This document shows, in pieces, positions 5,661-9,642 of a stretch of DNA of 9,642 bases. Within the stretch, counting starts at the first letter, position 1. Every line of letters begins with the position of its first letter. Position numbers and translations under genes: made by a program. The DNA comes from an uncultured Candidatus Altimarinota bacterium (GTDB lineage Bacteria > Patescibacteriota > Gracilibacteria > CAIRYL01), in contig CAMZLA010000047.1 of assembly GCA_947311665.1 (NCBI GenBank), forward strand, positions 1 to 9,642. The letters run 5' to 3'. Below the pieces are notes generated by a model. The model did no database searches and had not been told where the DNA came from. It saw nothing but the letters and a program-made list of their open reading frames with translations.

Positions 5661-6803
5661 ATGGATAAAGCACTGTTGATAGATATATCGCCTCCTCAAA
5701 TTACTTCCGATGAAGATATTAAGGCAAGAAAATATGAATTGAAAAGTTTAGTTTCTACATATGGGAAATTTAAAATTTTAGATGTTTGGGGAAAAAAAGC
5801 AGATCCTGATATGAAATTATTTTTACGAAAAGGATTACTTGATGAAGCGATAGTATATTGTCGAGAGCATAAAATTACCCATCTGGTATTAGGAAATATT
5901 TTAAAACCTCGACAGATTTGGGAATTATCAGAATTATTTAGAGAAGAAAATGTTATTGTTTGGGATAGAGTAGACTGTATTTTAAATATTTTTTCTTTGC
6001 ATGCTCATTCAAGTGAAGCAAAATTACAAATTCAATTAGCAAAAATTCGTCATATGGGACCGCGAATTTTTGGAATGGGAGATGAGCTTTCTCGTCAAGG
6101 AGGAGGAGGAAATACGACACGAGGGCAAGGAGAAACAAATACAGAAATAATGAAACGACATTTGAGAAAAGAAGCACAACATATTGAAAAAAAATTGGAG
6201 AAAGTAAGAAGAACAAAATGTCTTCATCGGCAGAATAGAAAACGACAAGGAAAGGAAACAGTTGCTCTTGTTGGTTATACCAATGCAGGAAAAAGTACTA
6301 TTATGAATAGAGTAAGTAAAAAAGGAGTAGAGGTAAAAGATGCCTTATTTCAAACATTGGACACGCGAATAGGGAAAATGTTTTTACCAAAAACTTTTCG
6401 AGAAATTTTTATTTCTGATACTATTGGATTTATTTCAGATTTACCTCCTCAGCTTATTGCTGCTTTTCAATCTACTCTTTCCGAAAGTATCTATGCCGAT
6501 TTATTGCTTCATGTCGTAGATATTTCTGATGAAAGATGGAAAGATAAAATTGATATAGTCGATGATATTCTAAATAAATTGGAGATAGGGGATAAACCAC
6601 AAGTTTTAGTGTGTAATAAAATAGATATGCTTTCTTCTGCAGAAAAAATAATTCGAGAAAAATATATTATGAAAGAATATGCAAAAAGAAATCCTGTTTT
6701 TGTTTCTGCTCATGAAAATTTAAATATGGAAAGTCTGCAAAATATAATTGATGAAAAAATACCAAAAGGGCATTTTGATTCTTCATCATGTTATAATTCA
6801 TAA
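5661..6803 (+). CDS. hflX: Ribosome-associated GTPase HflX
   Basis: HflX is a TRAFAC-class GTPase that binds the 50S subunit and, in studied bacteria, splits or rescues stalled ribosomes under stress. The 380-residue protein has the N-terminal HflX domain, including the family signature around LSRQGGGGNTTRGQGET (143-159). A helical linker rich in Arg and Lys (about 160-198) leads to the G domain. G motifs are complete: GYTNAGKST (G1, 205-213), TLDTR (G2, 232-236), DTIG (G3, 253-256), NKID (G4, 319-322) and SA (G5, 349-350). The usual TLDPTTR at G2 is shortened to TLDTR, so the switch I segment is two residues shorter than common. Transcribed alone, between the rplU terminator and a bidirectional terminator. 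The identity is secure; a cellular role in this organism is inferred from the family. Confidence 0.95.
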   Translation: MDKALLIDISPPQITSDEDIKARKYELKSLVSTYGKFKILDVWGKKADPDMKLFLRKGLLDEAIVYCREHKITHLVLGNILKPRQIWELSELFREENVIVWDRVDCILNIFSLHAHSSEAKLQIQLAKIRHMGPRIFGMGDELSRQGGGGNTTRGQGETNTEIMKRHLRKEAQHIEKKLEKVRRTKCLHRQNRKRQGKETVALVGYTNAGKSTIMNRVSKKGVEVKDALFQTLDTRIGKMFLPKTFREIFISDTIGFISDLPPQLIAAFQSTLSESIYADLLLHVVDISDERWKDKIDIVDDILNKLEIGDKPQVLVCNKIDMLSSAEKIIREKYIMKEYAKRNPVFVSAHENLNMESLQNIIDEKIPKGHFDSSSCYNS

Positions 6804-6837
6804 ATTCATAGCAAGTTATGGCATTTAAATTCTATAA

Positions 6838-6867
6838 AAAAAACACAGAAATATTTCTGTGTTTTTT
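6838..6867. terminator. Bidirectional terminator between hflX and the convergent gene
   Basis: A 30-bp perfect palindrome with its axis between 6852 and 6853: AAAAAACACAGAAAT followed by its complement. The CACAGAAA core is flanked by A and T tracts on both sides, so it serves hflX (plus) and the gene at 6925-7542 (minus). Confidence 0.85.
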
Positions 6868-6924
6868 ATATATATTGTAATGTGTTTTTTATAAGTTTTT
6901 TATAAAGTTATAAAAATTTATTAT

Positions 6925-7542
6925 TTATGATTGTGATGATTGCATTGCATATCTGCAAATGTTTTTCCAGTCATATGGAAACCTGTAATTTTCATATGCT
7001 CGAATTATTGTTGCAAAAATTGACCATGGAGTTGTTTTGTAATACATGAATACATTTCCATTTTCAAGATTTGGATTATAGTTTTCAATATTTTCTAATG
7101 GAAAATCATGAGAAATGATAGGGATTACTCCTTTTGATAATGCATATGTTACTTGAGAAATCGTTTCTTGGTCTTTTGAAAAAGTCATTAAAATATCTGC
7201 TACATCATATGCGTCTCTATATTCTTCTTCTGAAATAATTGTGCATAAGGCAGAGTGATCATCAGCAAATGCCTCTGCAATATCTTTATATACGCTTGAC
7301 GCATTGGCTCGAATAACAATTTGGAATCCCATATCAGAAAGACCTGGCAATAAATCAGTCCAAATATTGGCTCCATTTTCTTCAAAAAGTGGAGTTGTAA
7401 TGAGTACAATGAAATGGTTTTTATCTTCATATAAACCATGTTTTTTTTGAAACTTTTCCTTAATAGTTAGTGATCTTCGTTTCGGTTTTTCTTTTTTTGA
7501 AACAATTGTTCTTTCTGCTGTCATAGAAGTTGTTTTGGCCAT
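6925..7542 (-). CDS. Glycogen/starch synthase-like C-terminal domain protein, catalytic residues lost
   Basis: The 205-residue protein has a lysine-rich N-terminal tail (1-40), then one Rossmann-like domain. By eye this follows the C-terminal (nucleotide-sugar-binding) half of GT5 glycogen synthases from start to end. FIVLITTPLFEENG (44-57) sits where VVSRLTxQKG is found. ADILMTFSKDQETISQVTYAL (115-135) sits where ADxxLMPSRFEPCGLxQLYAL is found. KGVIPII, NYNP, GNVF and a final helix with DWKNICRYAMQ occupy the GTxPIV, DYDP, GxGF and EAWxxLxxxAM positions. The acceptor-half domain is absent. The Arg and Lys of SRLTxQKG and the Glu and Cys of EPCG are replaced (Pro, Asn, Gln and Thr), so glycosyl transfer is unlikely. 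A binding or regulatory role is an inference. No signal peptide or membrane helix is seen. It is monocistronic, convergent with hflX. The resemblance is from memory of motifs, not from a search. Confidence 0.6.
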   Translation of the reverse strand: MAKTTSMTAERTIVSKKEKPKRRSLTIKEKFQKKHGLYEDKNHFIVLITTPLFEENGANIWTDLLPGLSDMGFQIVIRANASSVYKDIAEAFADDHSALCTIISEEEYRDAYDVADILMTFSKDQETISQVTYALSKGVIPIISHDFPLENIENYNPNLENGNVFMYYKTTPWSIFATIIRAYENYRFPYDWKNICRYAMQSSQS

Positions 7543-7683
7543 AGAAATATTTATGTTAGATTCTTTTTGTGTTTATATCTTTTTTGTTACCCTCTTTTTG
7601 TGTTAGAGTTCATATAATTCTATCAGAAAAAATAATTATCATCAATTATCTGCTCTTGAAAATATTTTATTAATCTTTTAAAC
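7543..7683. promoter_or_regulatory. Divergent intergenic region for the GT-like gene and the exonuclease
   Basis: A 141-nt A/T-rich spacer between diverging genes must contain a start signal for each. A perfect TATAAT stands at 7613-7618 on the plus strand, 65 nt before the exonuclease ATG, but I see no good -35 at 16-18 nt. On the minus strand TATAAA (7577-7572) is a possible -10, also without a convincing -35. No operator-like palindrome is obvious. Confidence 0.3.
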
Positions 7684-8637
7684 ATGGTAAAAAAAAATAA
7701 AAAAATATTGCTGTTAGATATTTCTCATCTTTTTTTTCGTGCTTTTTATGCATTTCCTCGAAATTTAACAGATCCAGATAAAAAACCTATAAATGCTCTG
7801 TTTGGAGTTGCTCAAATGCTTTTAACAGCAATTGAAAAAGAAAAACCTGATTATATTTTTGGAGGGCAGGATTTATCGAAAAAAACGGTGAGAGCAGAAA
7901 AAATGCCAGAATATAAAGGGCATCGTCCAGATCTTGATGATGATTTACGGCAACAAATCCCAAGGATTTATGAATTTTTTACAGCTTTAGATCTTCCATA
8001 TTTTTCTTTAGAAGGATATGAAGCTGATGATATAATAGCATCAATTGCAGAAAAATATCGTGGAAATGAAAATTTTGAAGTAGAAATTTTAACAGGAGAT
8101 GCCGATGCTTTCCAATTAATTGGAGAAAATATAACAGTTTTAAAGCCGTTGAAGGGAGAAAATATTAAATATGATGCAGATGTATTATTTGAAAAAAAAT
8201 CATTATACCCAAATGAGATAGCCGATTTCAAAGGAATGGCAGGAGATTCTTCTGATAATTTAAAAGGAGTAGCAGGAATTGGGGAGATTGGAGCAACGAA
8301 ACTTATTAGAAAGTTTGGAAATTTAGAAAAAATTTATGAGGCTCTTGAGAATGATGAAATAACAGGAGCTCAAGCAAAAAAGTTATTAGCAGGAAAAGAT
8401 GATGCTTTTTTTACGCGAGAAATGGCCGAACTCTATAGAACCTTAGAAATAAAAAATTTTGATTTAGAAAAAGGGAATATTCAAAATTTTTCATTACAAA
8501 ATGCATGTGAATTTTTTGCAAACATCGGTTCAAAAAGTTTGCAAGCACGCATTCAATCCGTACTAGGAAATGGAGAAGAAAAAATATCTATTCCAGTAAG
8601 AGAGAAAAAAAATGAAGAACAAGCAAGTTTATTTTAG
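7684..8637 (+). CDS. Stand-alone 5'-3' exonuclease (FEN/PolI N-terminal family)
   Basis: A flap endonuclease/5'-3' exonuclease like the N-terminal domain of DNA polymerase I, which removes RNA primers and flaps during lagging-strand maturation and repair. It has 317 residues and no polymerase domain. Metal-binding acidic residues are in place: Asp12 in LLDISHLFFRAFYA; Asp63; Glu113, Asp115 and Asp116 in GYEADD; Asp139 and Asp141 in TGDAD; Asp188 and Asp191 in GDSSDN. A helix-hairpin-helix region follows (KGVAGIGEIGATKLI, 194-208). PEYKGHRP (75-82) matches the usual PEYKAxR. The C-terminus (about 295-317) is a charged tail ending QASLF, which matches the bacterial beta-clamp-binding pentapeptide. 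This is the only gene in the window that stops with TAG. The leader lacks Shine-Dalgarno. The family is secure; the clamp contact is inferred. Confidence 0.93.
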   Translation: MVKKNKKILLLDISHLFFRAFYAFPRNLTDPDKKPINALFGVAQMLLTAIEKEKPDYIFGGQDLSKKTVRAEKMPEYKGHRPDLDDDLRQQIPRIYEFFTALDLPYFSLEGYEADDIIASIAEKYRGNENFEVEILTGDADAFQLIGENITVLKPLKGENIKYDADVLFEKKSLYPNEIADFKGMAGDSSDNLKGVAGIGEIGATKLIRKFGNLEKIYEALENDEITGAQAKKLLAGKDDAFFTREMAELYRTLEIKNFDLEKGNIQNFSLQNACEFFANIGSKSLQARIQSVLGNGEEKISIPVREKKNEEQASLF

Positions 8638-8792
8638 GAATATTTTAGAATATTTAAAATTTCAAGCATTTGAGAATATTGAAATAACTCTATTGTTTCT
8701 TTTTTTTAAGAAAAATACTCTTGCATATATTCTCTTTTTCTGCCAATATTTTTAAGATTTTTTGAATTATAAATTATTTATTACTTACTTTT

Positions 8793-8972
8793 ATGTCAAA
8801 TAGGACAAGTTCGCGAAAACATGGAATGGCTGGAATTACAGAACGACGAAAAAAGAGTGGAAGAAGGGCTGATGGAGGGGCTAAAGTTCGTCGACAAAAT
8901 GCTCGAGCTGCTCAAGTAGCAAGACAAGAAACAATTTCTTCAAGTAAAGAAGCATTTCTTGCTTCTGTGTAA
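8793..8972 (+). CDS. Small Arg-rich basic protein, 59 residues, unknown
   Basis: From the ATG at 8793, 59 codons end with TAA at 8970-8972. The product begins MSNRTSSRKHGMAGITERRK. It is strongly basic, with Arg and Lys crowded into residues 4-45 (RRKKSGRR, KVRRQNARAAQVARQ), and turns neutral at the end (SSSKEAFLASV). No aromatic core or membrane segment is seen. The composition suggests nucleic-acid binding, as in small ribosomal or nucleoid-associated proteins, but I could not match it to any named ribosomal protein (checked by eye against bL28, bL32, bL34, bS20, bS21 and Thx). Support for a real gene: CGA/AGA/GCT codon use like its neighbours, higher G/C than the flanks, and a hairpin terminator 5 nt after the stop. 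The upstream 155 nt (8638-8792) are A/T-rich with no clear promoter or terminator. Confidence 0.7.
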   Translation: MSNRTSSRKHGMAGITERRKKSGRRADGGAKVRRQNARAAQVARQETISSSKEAFLASV

Positions 8973-8977
8973 AAAAA

Positions 8978-9010
8978 ATAATATTGTAAAAAAAATCTTT
9001 ACAATATTAT
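8978..9010 (+). terminator. Terminator hairpin after the small basic gene
   Basis: A perfect 13-bp stem, ATAATATTGTAAA (8978-8990) with its complement at 8998-9010, and a 7-nt loop. It starts 5 nt after the stop codon. The following sequence is T-rich (TCTTATTCATTTTTC) but not a clean T-run, and the stem holds only one G-C pair, so termination may be partial. If read through, it becomes part of the leader of the next gene. Confidence 0.6.
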
Positions 9011-9040
9011 TCTTATTCATTTTTCTTTAATTTTTTTGTT

Positions 9041-9481
9041 ATGAATTTTTCTCAAAAGGTTTCATTGTTTCTCGTTTCTCTTTTTGGAGGATTATTTCTT
9101 TTCTCTCTTTCTGTTCAAGTTTCTCTTGCAGCACCTGCTGATGAAATTGTTATACAAAATCCAGCAGAAAACTTAACATCTGATGTAAGTAATCCATTCG
9201 GAACAGGAGAAAAAATTAAACCTGATGCTGCTCGAGATGGAGATCTGCAAACTTCTTTTATTGGGATTGTAAATTATCTTTTACTTTTCCTTGGTCTTCT
9301 TCTCTTAATTATTATTATTTATGCTGGAGTCTTGATTATCTTGAGTGATGGAGAAGAAGATGCTGTTTCAAAAGGACGAAAAATGATTATGTATGCTTTA
9401 ATTGGGGTTGTGATTATTGTTCTTTCTTACACTATTGTTAACTTTATTGCAGATGTTGCAAATGGAGGAAAAGATGAATAA
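9041..9481 (+). CDS. VirB2/TrbC-like small pilin-type membrane protein
   Basis: The 146-residue protein has a Sec signal peptide (about 1-30: one lysine, a long Leu/Phe/Val core, then VSLAAP with likely cleavage after Ala30 or Ala31). An acidic polar segment follows (about 32-72), then two membrane helices (about 75-101 and 115-138). Between them is a short charged loop (DGEEDAVSKGRK). The tail is ANGGKDE. This two-helix hairpin with a signal peptide is the layout of VirB2/TrbC pilins of type IV secretion. From general knowledge, stand-alone copies of this type are common in Patescibacteria genomes. No other secretion genes are in the window, so assembly into a pilus is unproven. The start at 9041 fits the signal peptide; no Shine-Dalgarno is present. 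Its last 26 bases fall in the left arm of the terminal inverted repeat. Confidence 0.75.
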   Translation: MNFSQKVSLFLVSLFGGLFLFSLSVQVSLAAPADEIVIQNPAENLTSDVSNPFGTGEKIKPDAARDGDLQTSFIGIVNYLLLFLGLLLLIIIIYAGVLIILSDGEEDAVSKGRKMIMYALIGVVIIVLSYTIVNFIADVANGGKDE

Positions 9482-9642
9482 TAAGAAAATATTAAGAATA
9501 ATAAAATATATATAGTTATTATTTTATAAAGAAAAAAGACTTCATCTTTTATGTGAAGTCTTTTTTCTTTATAAAATAATAACTATATATATTTTATTAT
9601 TCTTAATATTTTCTTATTATTCATCTTTTCCTCCATTTGCAA
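9456..9642. repeat. Perfect 89-bp inverted repeat ending at the window edge
   Basis: Bases 9456-9544 are the exact reverse complement of 9554-9642, with a 9-nt centre at 9545-9553. The left arm begins within the last codons of the VirB2-like gene, and the right arm ends on the very last base of the window, so the repeat may continue beyond it. The right arm contains a mirror copy of the final seven codons and stop of that gene. No mismatch was found across the arms. Confidence 0.95.
9528..9570. terminator. Terminator hairpin at the apex of the inverted repeat
   Basis: AAAGAAAAAAGACTTCA (9528-9544) and its complement (9554-9570) enclose the loop. The AGACTTCA core with A-tract and T-tract sides has the same build as the other terminators here, and it lies 46 nt after the VirB2-like stop. 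This central part is probably genuine sequence even if the outer arms are an artefact. Confidence 0.65.

Noticed and set aside
574..9481. UGA-glycine code (code 25) as in Gracilibacteria
   Set aside because: Full-length carA, glnA, hflX and exonuclease genes contain no in-frame TGA, whereas code 25 genomes use it often.
1..9642. tRNA, rRNA, riboswitch or insertion sequence
   Set aside because: I saw no GTTCGA-type T-arm with a matching acceptor stem, no rRNA motifs, and no transposase frame or terminal repeats apart from the right-edge fold-back.

Overview
The window is AT-rich (about 30% GC by eye) and compact. It carries ten complete protein genes, one very short gene, and one gene that runs off the left edge. 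Several traits fit a reduced bacterium of the Patescibacteria (Candidate Phyla Radiation, CPR): small genes; a stand-alone 5'-3' exonuclease separate from any DNA polymerase I; a tiny VirB2/TrbC-like membrane protein; A/U-rich leaders without Shine-Dalgarno motifs; and stop codons that are all TAA except one TAG. This assignment is an inference; no rRNA or marker phylogeny is available here. The standard code (UGA not glycine) fits, because every recognisable gene reads through at full length with no in-frame TGA.

Layout, left to right. Bases 1-447 hold two minus-strand genes: an Asn/Gln/Ser-rich protein cut by the window edge, and a 59-residue charged helical protein. A strong-looking minus-strand promoter drives them. 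It is divergent from carA (574-1674), the glutaminase subunit of carbamoyl-phosphate synthase, and a 15-bp palindrome overlaps the predicted carA promoter. A membrane-anchored TPR protein follows carA in the same direction. Then comes glnA (glutamine synthetase) behind its own predicted promoter. Long palindromic terminators separate glnA from a convergent Pro/Gln-rich repeat protein (4279-5004, minus). Divergent from that are rplU (ribosomal protein bL21) and, after a terminator, hflX (ribosome-associated GTPase). Another bidirectional terminator separates hflX from a convergent 205-residue protein resembling a degenerate C-terminal half of glycogen synthase. Divergent from it is a FEN-type 5'-3' exonuclease. 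A 59-residue Arg-rich protein and the VirB2-like protein follow on the plus strand.

Genes that work together: GlnA makes glutamine and CarA consumes it for pyrimidine and arginine precursors, although carB is not in the window. bL21 and HflX both act on the 50S subunit. The exonuclease acts in Okazaki-fragment maturation and repair, and ends in a probable sliding-clamp-binding peptide.

The right end is a perfect inverted repeat with 89-bp arms and a 9-nt centre, finishing exactly at the last base. It looks like a fold-back at the transcription terminator, most likely an assembly or amplification artefact at a contig end. The most biologically interesting items are the catalytically emptied glycogen-synthase-like protein, the clamp motif on the stand-alone exonuclease, the uniform lack of Shine-Dalgarno sequences, the divergent small-gene/carA control region, and the unrecognised small basic protein.
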